Shown piece after piece: positions 1 to 9,379 of a DNA stretch of 64,000 nt. A program made the translations under genes and the position numbers. Below the pieces are notes generated by a model. It saw only the letters and a list, made by a program, of their open reading frames with translations, was not told where the DNA came from and ran no database searches. Origin of the DNA: Bacillus pumilus (GTDB lineage Bacteria; Bacillota; Bacilli; Bacillales; Bacillaceae). Every line of letters begins with the position of its first letter. Positions within the stretch are counted from its first letter, which is position 1. The DNA lies in NCBI RefSeq assembly GCF_002744245.1, contig NZ_NKHG01000074.1:42923-106922 (forward strand). Direction: 5' to 3'.

Positions 1-212
1 ACATACTTTTGATAAACAGGTGTGTCTGCTTCTTTTGTTTCAATTGGCAAAAGACCGTTTGTTGCTTTTTGAAAATCTTCAATCGCTGCCTGCACACTTT
101 GTAGCTGCTCCTCGTAGGGCACCCGGTTTTCAGCTTTGCGATTATCTGGATAAAGACATCCTGTAAGTAAAATAAGTGTTAACAACATGACACTGACTTT
201 TGCTTTGATCAT
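1..212 (-). CDS. yphF: YphF-like lipoprotein, N-terminal part only
   Basis: This is the N-terminal 70 codons of a gene that runs off the left edge. The product begins with a short basic segment, a hydrophobic stretch and the lipobox LLTGC at about residues 15-19, so it should be a lipid-anchored membrane protein. The start is the ATG at 212, behind a GAAGGAAG ribosome site; a GTG directly upstream is possible. The next gene downstream of yphE in B. subtilis is yphF, and the residues after the lipobox fit that family as I remember it. Function is unknown. It shares its strand with yphE, which lies 19 bases upstream. Confidence 0.7.
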   Translation of the reverse strand, partial: MIKAKVSVMLLTLILLTGCLYPDNRKAENRVPYEEQLQSVQAAIEDFQKATNGLLPIETKEADTPVYQKY

Positions 213-230
213 CACATTCTTCCTTCTTCT

Positions 231-434
231 TTATTCATTAACCGGTCCGCTAAATACAACTAAAAACACAATGATACCTGATATGAGCATCAAGCTATAT
301 GCGACGGTCGAGGCTGTTATTTTAAGAAAACGGCTTTTCAGCTTAAACCTACTGAAATAAATGGTTACTACGGCTAAAAACATGAGCCCCATTGAACCAA
401 GCGCAAACCACATCTTGATTAAAGCAAAACTCAT
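231..434 (-). CDS. yphE: YphE, small two-helix membrane protein (DUF2768)
   Basis: A 67-residue protein made almost entirely of two predicted membrane helices (about residues 5-27 and 42-62) joined by a short basic loop (SRFKLKSRF). Length and sequence match B. subtilis YphE, a DUF2768 protein with no assigned biochemical role. The ATG has a good ribosome site (AAGGGGG) just upstream. It is followed closely by yphF and preceded, after a terminator, by gpsA. The yphE-yphF pair in Bacillus sits between spoIVA and gpsA and is probably sporulation related by context; that is inference. Confidence 0.8.
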   Translation of the reverse strand: MSFALIKMWFALGSMGLMFLAVVTIYFSRFKLKSRFLKITASTVAYSLMLISGIIVFLVVFSGPVNE

Positions 435-550
435 CGTGCCTGTCCCCCTTCATAACGAACGAATTGTAAGCGTTTATATTTCATTCTAAACCACAAATAA
501 GGTAAATATCAATCATTTTTCCAATCATTCGGTAAAAAGGGAATAAAAAA

Positions 551-581
551 ACTGAAGCAAAGAGGGGGACTCCGCTTCAGT
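551..581 (-). terminator. Terminator downstream of gpsA
   Basis: A perfect 8-bp stem (ACTGAAGC/GCTTCAGT) with a 15-base loop is followed on the minus strand by seven T. It lies about 120 bases after the gpsA stop and ahead of yphE, so it should end the der-gpsA transcript. Confidence 0.8.
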
Positions 582-701
582 CATCTAATCGACTATTTTT
601 CCTCATTCTGTAGAGGCAAAGCTCTATTCAAACTTCATTGCTATATTATGCAAGTCTTCCCCTTCTTGCATCCTCTACATGCCTAAGTTCAGTCTTTTCA
701 A

Positions 702-1738
702 TTATTTTGTTTGGTTTTCAAACATGTTCACAAGGTCTTCCATCTCATGTGTTTTCACACGTGCCATTAATGATTCCACAGCATCGTCAACCTTTTTCCC
801 TTCAAATAGGACATGGTAAAGTGCTTCTGTAATCGGCATGCTGACCTTGTATTCTTTGGAGAGCTGGTAAGCACCTTTTGTTGTGCGGACGCCCTCTACA
901 ACCATCCCCATTTTCTCAAGGACTTCTTCTAGCTTATATCCTTTTCCGAGTAAATTCCCGCAGCGCCAGTTACGTGAATGAACACTTGTGCATGTGACGA
1001 TCAAATCACCTACACCCGTTAAACCGGCAAATGTAAGAGGGTTTCCTCCCATTTTTGTACCAAGGCGTGCGATTTCAGCCAGTCCTCTTGTGATGAGTGC
1101 CGCTTTCGCATTGTCACCATATCCAAGTCCGTCTGTAATCCCTGCTGCAAGAGCAATGATGTTTTTAAGTGCTCCGCCAATCTCCACACCAATGACATCA
1201 GGGTTTGTGTACACTCTAAAGTTGTTGTTCATGAACAGTCTTGAACAAATTGAGCGGCCTCAATATTTTCTGATGAAACGGTTACGGTTGTCGGGTGACG
1301 CAATCCTACTTCTTCGGCATGACTCGGTCCTGATAGGACGACCACAGCTTCTCTTTGCGCAGCTGGAACCTCTTGTTCAATCATTTGAGAAATTCTTAGC
1401 AGCGTATCTGGTTCAATCCCTTTACTAACGTGAACAAATGGCACTTTCGACGAGATCAACTCATTTGCCTGCTTCAATACTTCACGTATAGCCTTTGTTG
1501 GAACAGCGACAATAATAGCCTCAGCGCCCTCTAAAGCCTGTTTCATATCTGTTGTGGCCTTAATAGACGCTGGTAGCGTGACATTTGGCAAGTAATCATG
1601 ATTTTCATGTTTTTCATTGATTTGATCAATCAACTCTTGTCGATGTCCCCACATGTGTACATCATGATGATTATCAGCTAATACAAGTGCAAGAGCTGTT
1701 CCCCAGCTTCCTGCTCCAAGTACTGAAATTTTCTTCAT
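702..1738 (-). pseudogene. gpsA: gpsA, NAD(P)H-dependent glycerol-3-phosphate dehydrogenase, frameshifted as read
   Basis: GpsA reduces dihydroxyacetone phosphate to sn-glycerol 3-phosphate for phospholipid and teichoic acid synthesis in the cytosol. The N-terminal half (1229-1738) carries the Rossmann motif GAGSWGTALA and the signature VLSGPSHAEE. The C-terminal half (702-1232) carries [14 protein letters not shown] and [12 protein letters not shown]. The halves lie in different frames that meet at about 1237. One extra C in the minus strand after the GAC codon (GACTG to GACCTG) restores a continuous protein of 345 residues, the length of B. subtilis GpsA. The start is the ATG at 1738 behind AAAGGGTG. 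As the gene is essential in B. subtilis, a base-call error is likelier than real loss. It lies directly downstream of der. Confidence 0.9.
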
Positions 1739-1752
1739 CCTGCTCACCCTTT

Positions 1753-3063
1753 TTATTTTCTCGCTCTCGCAAATATTTTAATTGGTGTTCCTTCAAAACC
1801 AAACGCATCCCGAATTCGGTTTTCTAGGAAACGCTCATAAGAAAAGTGCATAAGCTCTGGATCGTTCACAAACACAACAAAGGACGGCGGCTTGATGGCG
1901 ACCTGTGTTGCATAGTAAATCTTCAGACGCTGGCCGTTATGGGTCGGTGTTGGATTCATTGCAACGGCGTCCATGATAATATCGTTTAGAATATTGGTTT
2001 GAACACGCATCGCATGATTCTCACTAGCTGTAATGATGGATGGCATTAAGGTATGAATTCTCTTTTTCGTTAGAGCAGACATGAATAAGACTGGTGCATA
2101 GTCAAGGAATTGAAAATGCTCGCGAATGTTTTGCTCAAATTCCTTCATTGTGCGCTCATCCTTTTCAACAGCATCCCATTTGTTCACAATGATCACAACG
2201 GCTTTACCAGCTTCATGTGCGTAGCCGGCAATTCGTTTATCCTGCTCAATGATTCCCTCTTCACCGTCAAGAACAACAGCGACTACATCAGAGCGGTCAA
2301 TGGCTTTTAGTGCACGAAGTACACTGTATTTCTCAGTCGTTTCATACACTTTCCCTTTTTTTCTCATCCCTGCTGTATCCACAATCACAAAGTCACGCTG
2401 ATTGTACGTAAACATCGTATCAACAGCATCTCTTGTTGTACCAGCGATGTTACTTACAATCACACGGTCTTCGCCAAGCATGGCATTGACCAAAGAGGAT
2501 TTCCCTACATTTGGACGCCCAATTAAGCAAAACTGTACAACTTCTTCATCATACTGTGTATCTGGCAAGTTTTTAAAATGCTCTGCCACTGCATCAAGCA
2601 AATCACCGAGGCCTAGCCCGTGCGTTCCAGAAATCGGATACGGCTCGCCAAAGCCAAGTGCATAAAAATCATAAACGTCGCTTCTCATTTCAGGGTTGTC
2701 CAGTTTATTGACAGCAAGCACAACTGGTTTTTTTGTACGATATAAAATTTTTGCGACTTCTTCATCCGCAGATGTCACGCCGTCTCGGCCATTGACCATA
2801 AAGATAATGACATCTGCTTCATCCATTGCGATTTCTGCCTGATGGCGAATTTGCGCCAAAAACGGCTCATCTCCAATATCTATTCCACCAGTATCTATTA
2901 AATTAAAGTCATAATTTAACCATTCAGCAGAGCTATAGATTCGATCTCTTGTTACACCAGGTGTGTCTTCTACAATCGATATTCTTTCGCCTGCGATTCG
3001 ATTAAAAATTGTAGATTTTCCAACGTTGGGCCTTCCAACAATGGCTACGACAGGTTTACCCAT
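1753..3063 (-). CDS. der: Ribosome-assembly GTPase Der (EngA)
   Basis: Der is an essential tandem GTPase that helps mature the 50S ribosomal subunit. The 436-residue product has two complete G domains: P-loops GRPNVGKS at about residues 10 and 180, with NKLD and NKWD as the guanine-specificity motifs. A C-terminal KH-like domain ends in a basic tail (FARARK). The start is the ATG at 3063 behind AAGGAAGGG; in-frame codons upstream of it look untranslated. It is followed 14 bases later by gpsA. The family is unmistakable. Confidence 0.97.
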   Translation of the reverse strand: MGKPVVAIVGRPNVGKSTIFNRIAGERISIVEDTPGVTRDRIYSSAEWLNYDFNLIDTGGIDIGDEPFLAQIRHQAEIAMDEADVIIFMVNGRDGVTSADEEVAKILYRTKKPVVLAVNKLDNPEMRSDVYDFYALGFGEPYPISGTHGLGLGDLLDAVAEHFKNLPDTQYDEEVVQFCLIGRPNVGKSSLVNAMLGEDRVIVSNIAGTTRDAVDTMFTYNQRDFVIVDTAGMRKKGKVYETTEKYSVLRALKAIDRSDVVAVVLDGEEGIIEQDKRIAGYAHEAGKAVVIIVNKWDAVEKDERTMKEFEQNIREHFQFLDYAPVLFMSALTKKRIHTLMPSIITASENHAMRVQTNILNDIIMDAVAMNPTPTHNGQRLKIYYATQVAIKPPSFVVFVNDPELMHFSYERFLENRIRDAFGFEGTPIKIFARARK

Positions 3064-3156
3064 AGTACCCTTCCTTTCAATCCAGCCGCGATTCAATATG
3101 TTCATCATCATGTTTCAACCGGGATTTAAAATTTTCATTCAGTTTGTTATGAAATA

Positions 3157-3178
3157 AACCCTTCAAACATGAAGGGTT
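3157..3178 (-). terminator. Terminator of the yphA-seaA-ypzH operon
   Basis: A perfect 8-bp stem AACCCTTC/GAAGGGTT with a 6-base loop, followed on the minus strand by TTTATTTC, lies about 47 bases past the ypzH stop and ahead of der. Confidence 0.65.
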
Positions 3179-3224
3179 CAACTTATATATTATATCAATT
3201 TTTAATCAGACCACAATGAATAAC

Positions 3225-3419
3225 TTAAAAATGTTTGACAATCAAGTAAAGATCTTCTCCAATCCCGTGTGCAATGCCGTCCAAAATGGCCTCTAAATTC
3301 ATCGCATACATATCGAGCTCTTCTTTATTTTCACAGAAAAAAACCGCTGTTCCTCCTATGACTCGATCTTTATTTGTTGTAGCCACAGCCAATATAAATT
3401 GCTCTATTGTATTTGCCAT
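3225..3419 (-). CDS. ypzH: YpzH, capping-complex subunit for the YIEGIA protein
   Basis: A 64-residue acidic soluble protein whose neighbour carries the YIEGIA motif. Small proteins of this kind beside YIEGIA membrane proteins are annotated as the capping complex subunit for YIEGIA; that name is genome-annotation knowledge and the biochemical role is not established. It starts 6 bases after the seaA stop, with GAGGTAAAG as its ribosome site, and is followed by a terminator, so it is the last gene of a three-gene operon with yphA and seaA. It is probably sporulation linked. Confidence 0.75.
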   Translation of the reverse strand: MANTIEQFILAVATTNKDRVIGGTAVFFCENKEELDMYAMNLEAILDGIAHGIGEDLYLIVKHF

Positions 3420-3425
3420 TTCTCT

Positions 3426-4310
3426 TTACCTCGCTTTCTTTTTAATGAAATCTGTCGGCATTCTTATGGCATTTTCTAAGATCGGTACCTCTTCTAATAC
3501 ACGAACAGCCAGATCTTCACGTTTCCATTGCGGTAAAATGAACACGCCAAGGGTGCCATTATTCAGATCGCGTTTTGCTAACGGACAAAGCGATGGTTCA
3601 CCAGAATCACGATACACGCCAAGTACATTGGATAAATCAAATAAAATCGCTTGACGCTGTCCAAGATTTGCAATCGTTGTGGCTGAGTTAAAATTCTTCG
3701 GGGTTAAGATAAAGCCCATTCCATGTTCTAAAATAAGTTTCTGCTTTTCAGGAAGACCAACATTCATAATGTAAATATCATTCACATATAGGCCCGCCCC
3801 GTCAAAATGAAGTTCGCCTTTTTGAATATTGACGATATCCTTTAGTTGGCTGCCAGACATTAATAACTTTGCCATGAAAAAACAAAGAACACCGACCACT
3901 GTCCCAATAACGAGCGAGAAGAAAATACAGGCTGTCGTTGTAATGAGTGCAGTGAGAATGGCAATATAATTTCGACTTTCAAAGGCGATCGCAATGCCTT
4001 CAATATATGTACTGCCTCTTGAGACAAGCTCATACGAATCCAATTGGGTTAATGTATTTCTTTCCATATTTCGCACATCACGAAATTGCGTGGCTGCTAA
4101 TGTCAGAAAAGTAATCGCGGTGAATTCCTCCTGAATCAGTGCAGGCATAATAATCGCACCAAGCCCTGACGCAATAAAACCAAGCGCAATGTGAATCACT
4201 TGTCCATGTATATACGTGGGATATTGCCGATAATCTGTTCTTAACATATAAAGTCTGGCCGCCATCCCAAAGATGACACCAATAATCACAGGAAACGTGT
4301 AATCCGTCAT
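3426..4310 (-). CDS. seaA: SeaA (YphB), YIEGIA-family sporulation membrane protein
   Basis: A 294-residue membrane protein. The N-terminal half has several hydrophobic helices, and the family motif YIEGIA is at residues 102-107. A further membrane hairpin lies around residues 115-150, followed by a soluble C-terminal domain of about 130 residues. In B. subtilis this is yphB, which I recall being renamed seaA for spore envelope assembly; the exact function is unknown. Its start overlaps the yphA stop by 4 bases, which implies translational coupling, and its small partner ypzH follows at once. Confidence 0.75.
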   Translation of the reverse strand: MTDYTFPVIIGVIFGMAARLYMLRTDYRQYPTYIHGQVIHIALGFIASGLGAIIMPALIQEEFTAITFLTLAATQFRDVRNMERNTLTQLDSYELVSRGSTYIEGIAIAFESRNYIAILTALITTTACIFFSLVIGTVVGVLCFFMAKLLMSGSQLKDIVNIQKGELHFDGAGLYVNDIYIMNVGLPEKQKLILEHGMGFILTPKNFNSATTIANLGQRQAILFDLSNVLGVYRDSGEPSLCPLAKRDLNNGTLGVFILPQWKREDLAVRVLEEVPILENAIRMPTDFIKKKAR

Positions 4311-4909
4311 GTTGATTTTGCAGCCCCTTTTACTGGTTTTCTGGATGAACGGGTACTTAAGAGCTTTTCAAGCTGGTCTACACCTAATAGGAAAATGGCT
4401 CCTTGAACAACAAGAGAAAGAAACGAGAGATCTCCAATCATAATCGATGATGTGAGGCGATGAATCGTGAGCGCATAAAGAGTTTCTCCGAGACACGCAG
4501 ACATCATCCATAAGGTGATTCGTTCTGTTAACTGATGTCCATATGTCAAACACATCAAGATTAGCAAGGCAAATACAACCCAGTCCACTTTTATTATCGT
4601 GAACCAAACAGGGTCATATAATGCAAAAATCATAAAAAAGCCATACGCGCTTATCATTGAACATAATTGCATGATTCTGATGATTCGATAGCCGGGCTGG
4701 AATAGAACAAAGGCAACACAAGCATATAAAAAAGTCATCAAAAACCCTGCATTGATACTGAAATCAAAAATGGATATCATGAAATGACTGAAAATAATAT
4801 GAACAAGTACACACACTGCGAGCACGTTGCGCCACGTGCTTTTTTCCATAATAAATGTCACCATAATCCAAACGAACCATATTGACCAATAATAGTACAT
4901 TGCCTCCAA
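4307..4909 (-). CDS. yphA: YphA, six-helix membrane protein
   Basis: A 200-residue protein with about six hydrophobic helices and a basic, soluble tail (RSSRKPVKG). It is the first gene of the yphA-seaA-ypzH operon. The start chosen is the TTG at 4909, which gives L(M)EAMYYYW like the B. subtilis protein and has AGGTGAT upstream. An ATG three codons later is the alternative. No domain with a known function was recognised. Context suggests a role with SeaA in spore envelope formation, which is inference only. Confidence 0.75.
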   Translation of the reverse strand: MEAMYYYWSIWFVWIMVTFIMEKSTWRNVLAVCVLVHIIFSHFMISIFDFSINAGFLMTFLYACVAFVLFQPGYRIIRIMQLCSMISAYGFFMIFALYDPVWFTIIKVDWVVFALLILMCLTYGHQLTERITLWMMSACLGETLYALTIHRLTSSIMIGDLSFLSLVVQGAIFLLGVDQLEKLLSTRSSRKPVKGAAKST

Positions 4910-5029
4910 CGCCTCATCACCTCAATTACATTATGGGAAAATCTCCAGTTTTTAAACGTGTGATAGCGTTACAGGCTTTGTATGAAATAAACAAGAGGTG
5001 ACACCCTAATCATTGAGGAGGGATGTATG

Positions 5030-5161
5030 ATGGGTAAGGATAGACAGGAAAAACGCCTAAAGGCATCAAGAAGAGTTGAATCTGATCGCGATCAATCAAT
5101 TCATCATAAAGGGGCAACAGCATTAGAAGGTCCAGATGACGCTCGAAAAAGAAATCAATAA
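5030..5161 (+). CDS. ypzI: YpzI, 43-residue hydrophilic protein
   Basis: A very short gene. The product begins MGKDRQEKRLKASRR, ends in DDARKRNQ, and is highly charged with no cysteine or membrane segment. It matches B. subtilis YpzI in length, ends and position between yphA and fni. A strong site GGAGGG lies 7 bases before the ATG at 5030 (an ATG at 5027 is the alternative). It is divergent from yphA and convergent with fni, with which it shares a terminator. Function is unknown. Confidence 0.8.
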   Translation: MGKDRQEKRLKASRRVESDRDQSIHHKGATALEGPDDARKRNQ

Positions 5162-5163
5162 AA

Positions 5164-5190
5164 AAAGGCATGTGATGATCACATGCCTTT
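5164..5190. terminator. Bidirectional terminator between ypzI and fni
   Basis: A perfect 12-bp stem (AAAGGCATGTGA/TCACATGCCTTT) with a 3-base loop, flanked by T-rich tracts on both strands, sits between the convergent stops of ypzI and fni. Confidence 0.85.
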
Positions 5191-6251
<1,061 letters not shown>

Positions 6252-6259
6252 TCACCAAA

Positions 6260-7411
6260 TTATTTTAGTTTATTGAGTTTATCACCGATCAGGTCACCAA
6301 GCTGGAATCCGCTTGTGTTTTCTTCTTTCGCCTGATACTGACGATAATCCTCTTCTATTTGCTTTTCAGGATTTTCTTCTAAGTCACGAATGCTTAGTGA
6401 AATGCGCTCTTCATCTTCATTCACATCAAGCACTTTCACTTTCACAGTTTGCCCTTCTTCAAGGACTTCTTGAGGAGTACCGATATGTTTATGTGAGATT
6501 TGGGAAATATGCACAAGTCCTTCTACACCTGGAAGAATTTCAACAAATGCACCAAAGCTCACAAGACGCTGAACGGTTCCTTCAAGTACATCATCTTGTT
6601 TTACCTTTTCACCAATTTGGCTCCAAGGTCCTGGTAAAGTTTCTTTAATAGATAGTGAGATACGTTCGTTATCTCGATCAACAGCAAGTACTTTCACCTT
6701 GACTTGTTGTCCTTCTTCGACAACGTCAGATGGCTTTTCAACATGCGCATGGGATAGTTGAGAAATGTGAACTAATCCATCAATGCCGCCAATGTCAACA
6801 AATGCACCAAAGTCCGTCAAGCGCTGCACCTTACCATCAATCACACTACCTACTTCAAGCTTTTGCAGGAAGTCTTGCTTTTGGTCTAATTGCTCTTGCT
6901 CAACTACTGCACGGTGTGAAAGGATCACACGATTTTTTTCGCGGTCAAGTTCTACCACGACAAGTGAGAGCGTTTTTCCTTTGTAGTCTGTAAAGTCTTC
7001 TACATAGTGTGCTTCAACAAGAGATGCAGGAATAAATCCGCGCACACCAATGTCTACAACAAGACCACCTTTGACAACGTCTTTTACTTCAGCTTCAAAT
7101 ACTTCTTTTGTTTCAAACTTTTTCTCTAGGTCTTCCCAAGCGCGGTCTGCATCAACAGCACGTTTCGATAAAATCAAAGCATCGTCTTCGACCTTTGTTA
7201 CTTTAAGCTCTAACTCGTCGCCATCTTTCACGACATCTGATGCTTTTTCAACGTGAAGACTTGATAATTCACTGATTGGGATGATCCCAGGTTGTTTCAC
7301 ATTGACGATATCCACATTGACATGCTTGTCCTCAACTTTAGAAACAATCCCTTTCACTACATCTCCAACCTCTGGTACCTGAACATCGATTTGATTCATT
7401 TCCTCTGTCAT
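6260..7411 (-). CDS. ypfD: YpfD, four-S1-domain protein (ribosomal protein S1 homologue)
   Basis: A 383-residue protein with four S1 RNA-binding repeats at roughly residues 13-85, 98-168, 185-258 and 272-345. The last two share phrases such as FGAFVDI/FGAFVEI and GLVHISQ. In Bacillus the protein is the S1-like YpfD, which is shorter than enterobacterial S1 (six domains) and dispensable, in keeping with the Firmicute reliance on strong Shine-Dalgarno sites. The acidic N-terminus and Q/E-rich C-terminus are typical. It is separated from cmk by 223 bases that appear to hold its own promoter region, and is followed 14 bases later by fni. Confidence 0.93.
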   Translation of the reverse strand: MTEEMNQIDVQVPEVGDVVKGIVSKVEDKHVNVDIVNVKQPGIIPISELSSLHVEKASDVVKDGDELELKVTKVEDDALILSKRAVDADRAWEDLEKKFETKEVFEAEVKDVVKGGLVVDIGVRGFIPASLVEAHYVEDFTDYKGKTLSLVVVELDREKNRVILSHRAVVEQEQLDQKQDFLQKLEVGSVIDGKVQRLTDFGAFVDIGGIDGLVHISQLSHAHVEKPSDVVEEGQQVKVKVLAVDRDNERISLSIKETLPGPWSQIGEKVKQDDVLEGTVQRLVSFGAFVEILPGVEGLVHISQISHKHIGTPQEVLEEGQTVKVKVLDVNEDEERISLSIRDLEENPEKQIEEDYRQYQAKEENTSGFQLGDLIGDKLNKLK

Positions 7412-7634
7412 TTCGATAACCTCCTTGGTCCAAACCTACACAGCTTAGTTAAAACGGCTGAGCGAATATGTGTCTTAAGCATGATGATTGCCAGCCGAAT
7501 ATGTATTATAGAAACATTCAAATCAATATAATTGCTTGAATGATCAATAAAAATAGTATTAGTATAAACTTCTAATAAAAGGCCTTGTTTGTCAAGAGAT
7601 AAACCTCTAACTTATAAAAGTTTTCTAAAATTTC

Positions 7635-8311
7635 TTACTGTTTTTCCACACGGTCCGCTGCATCTAAAATTTTACCTGCCACCTCTTGAATGGAAAGGGA
7701 AGTGGTGTCAATTTCAATTGCATCATCAGCCTTCTTCAGCGGTGATACCTCACGCTCAGAATCAAGTTTGTCACGTCTTGCAATCTCTTCGATCAGCTGA
7801 TCGTAATTGACATCGTAGCCTTTTTTCTGATTCTCTTCAAAACGGCGTTTTGCTCTTTCCTCTACTGAAGCAAGCAAGAAAATTTTCACTTCGGCATCTG
7901 GAAGAACATGTGTGCCAATGTCTCTTCCGTCCATCACAACTCCGCCTCGTTTGCCAAGCTCTTGCTGGCGGCGAACCATTTCCTCACGAACAGCTCTATG
8001 TTTTGCTACAACCGATACTTGGTTGCTGACACGGTCTGTTCGAATGTCTTCAGTGACATCGGTATTGTCTAGATGTACTTTTTGACCTTCGTTAGTTGAC
8101 ACAAGTTCAATGACTGTCTTTTTCAGCAATACATCAAGTGCCTGTTCATCTTCAAGGTTTACACCATGATTGAGTGCCGCAAGTGTAATTGCGCGGTACA
8201 TCGCACCTGTATCAATATAAATATATGATTTTTTCGCTGCGACAATTTTTGCCACAGTGCTTTTTCCTGCTGCAGCAGACCATCAATTGCGATAGATAAT
8301 TTCTTTTTCAT
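7635..8311 (-). pseudogene. cmk: cmk, cytidylate kinase, frameshifted as read
   Basis: Cmk phosphorylates CMP and dCMP. The first codons ([11 protein letters not shown], start ATG at 8311 behind AAGGAGAG) lie in one frame. The rest ([12 protein letters not shown] through [15 protein letters not shown], the catalytic DGRDIGT motif) lies in another. The break falls inside the P-loop at about 8278, where the minus strand reads GGTCTGCTGCAG. One extra C (GGTCCTGCT) gives [15 protein letters not shown], the expected nucleotide-binding loop, and a 225-residue protein; B. subtilis Cmk has 224. No functional kinase could be made from the sequence as read, so an error is likely. Confidence 0.9.
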
Positions 8312-8382
8312 AATACCTCTCCTTGATTGAATCTCCCTTATGAATTGTAACACGATCACCGCTCAAAATGGGGAATTTTCTA

Positions 8383-8565
8383 TCAATCCTTTTGCTTAAA
8401 CGTCTCAATCCAATCTTCAATACTCATGTTGTTCACACCCTCGTATTGCACGACTTTTGACAAAAATAGTTCCCCTTTCGTCAAATGAAGTGTGATCTGA
8501 ACGGCTAATAATAGCACAAGCTGGATCAATACTGCTTTGAATAACCATCTTTCAATCGTCTTCAT
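8383..8565 (-). CDS. ypfB: YpfB, small single-helix membrane protein
   Basis: A 60-residue protein with one membrane helix near the N-terminus (about residues 8-27) and a short hydrophilic tail ending WIETFKQKD. The start is the ATG at 8565, 8 bases after GGAGG; codons upstream of it fall in the intergenic hairpin. Size and position between motI and cmk match B. subtilis YpfB (DUF5359). Function is unknown. Its ribosome site lies in the 3' arm of the hairpin that follows motI. Confidence 0.75.
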   Translation of the reverse strand: MKTIERWLFKAVLIQLVLLLAVQITLHLTKGELFLSKVVQYEGVNNMSIEDWIETFKQKD

Positions 8566-8572
8566 ACAAAAA

Positions 8573-8610
8573 GCCTCCACGCTAGATTCTTTCAACTCTA
8601 GTATGGAAGC
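8573..8610 (-). terminator. Hairpin between motI and ypfB, probable terminator
   Basis: On the minus strand, GCTTCCATACTAGA can pair with TCTAGCGTGGAGGC over 13 of 14 positions (two G-T pairs), with a 10-base loop and then TTTTTG. It follows the motI stop (8629) by about 20 bases. The 3' arm contains the GGAGG ribosome site of ypfB, so it may be both a terminator and a translational lock. Confidence 0.7.
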
Positions 8611-8628
8611 TTTTTACATCCTTTATTC

Positions 8629-9276
8629 TTATGCTTTTTTCACACGTGTTAAAAGCTGCTGCTGGAAGCAGTACTTCATGATGTGCTGCTGGTGGTCATT
8701 CGTGATCTCAGTAAACTCCATGATTGCTCTTGTTTTGCCAGTCTGTTCATCTTGATATACACGATTCATTTCTGCAACCGCTTTAATTTCCACTGGTTCT
8801 TTGAGCGGAAGTTCAAACTCTGTGATCAATTCACCGTATTCTTTTAGCGCAACGCCTTCTGGAACAGCAATCGCTACGCCGCCAGCACTCATATTCACGA
8901 TCAATGTCTCAAAGGTCTTTTCATCAGTTTGTGTGATGGTGGCTTTCACCATCGTATCCACTCGCAGATATTCTCTGCGCTGGAGCCGAATCATTTCTTC
9001 TTTTGGTGGAATCGAAATGACAATCATCGGAATGTCTTCTTTTCTTTTTCCTGTGACTTCGCTTGTACATTTGTATGGAATTTGATTTTCATCGAAAAAG
9101 AAGACGGTGATTTCTGTTTGCTGATTTAAATAGATGGTGCGCCCTGTTTCTTTATCAGCTGGATAATGAATACAAATATTATCGTTATTATTTTCCAAAA
9201 CTTTCGATTTTGCTGTTTTCACTTCTTTGTTCTCATTGACATATTCAATTGTGATTGCATCCCCTATTTGTAACAT
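8629..9276 (-). CDS. motI: MotI (YpfA/DgrA), PilZ c-di-GMP receptor and flagellar clutch
   Basis: MotI binds cyclic di-GMP and disengages the flagellar stator MotA in Bacillus. The 215-residue product has an N-terminal YcgR-type beta domain (residues about 1-90) and a C-terminal PilZ domain. The PilZ arginine motif is seen in RREYLR, and the downstream (D/N)xSxxG motif in NMSAGG. Both c-di-GMP-contacting elements are intact, so it should be functional. It stands between ypeB and ypfB, with a terminator after it. Confidence 0.9.
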   Translation of the reverse strand: MLQIGDAITIEYVNENKEVKTAKSKVLENNNDNICIHYPADKETGRTIYLNQQTEITVFFFDENQIPYKCTSEVTGKRKEDIPMIVISIPPKEEMIRLQRREYLRVDTMVKATITQTDEKTFETLIVNMSAGGVAIAVPEGVALKEYGELITEFELPLKEPVEIKAVAEMNRVYQDEQTGKTRAIMEFTEITNDHQQHIMKYCFQQQLLTRVKKA

Positions 9277-9379
9277 TCCTCATCACTCTTTTCATCTGTA
9301 AAATCGTATCATCTCCTATATTAAACCATGTATAAAACAAAAGGAAAAGACTTATTAGCCTTTTCCTCGTTTCGCTTTT

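Noticed and set aside
1201..1216. Partial match to the repeat end (GTTTGTGTACAC) inside gpsA
   Set aside because: The match is short, lies in conserved coding sequence and lacks the rest of the element.
1229..1240. Programmed ribosomal frameshift in gpsA
   Set aside because: There is no slippery heptamer or following structure, and fni and cmk show the same kind of single missing G.
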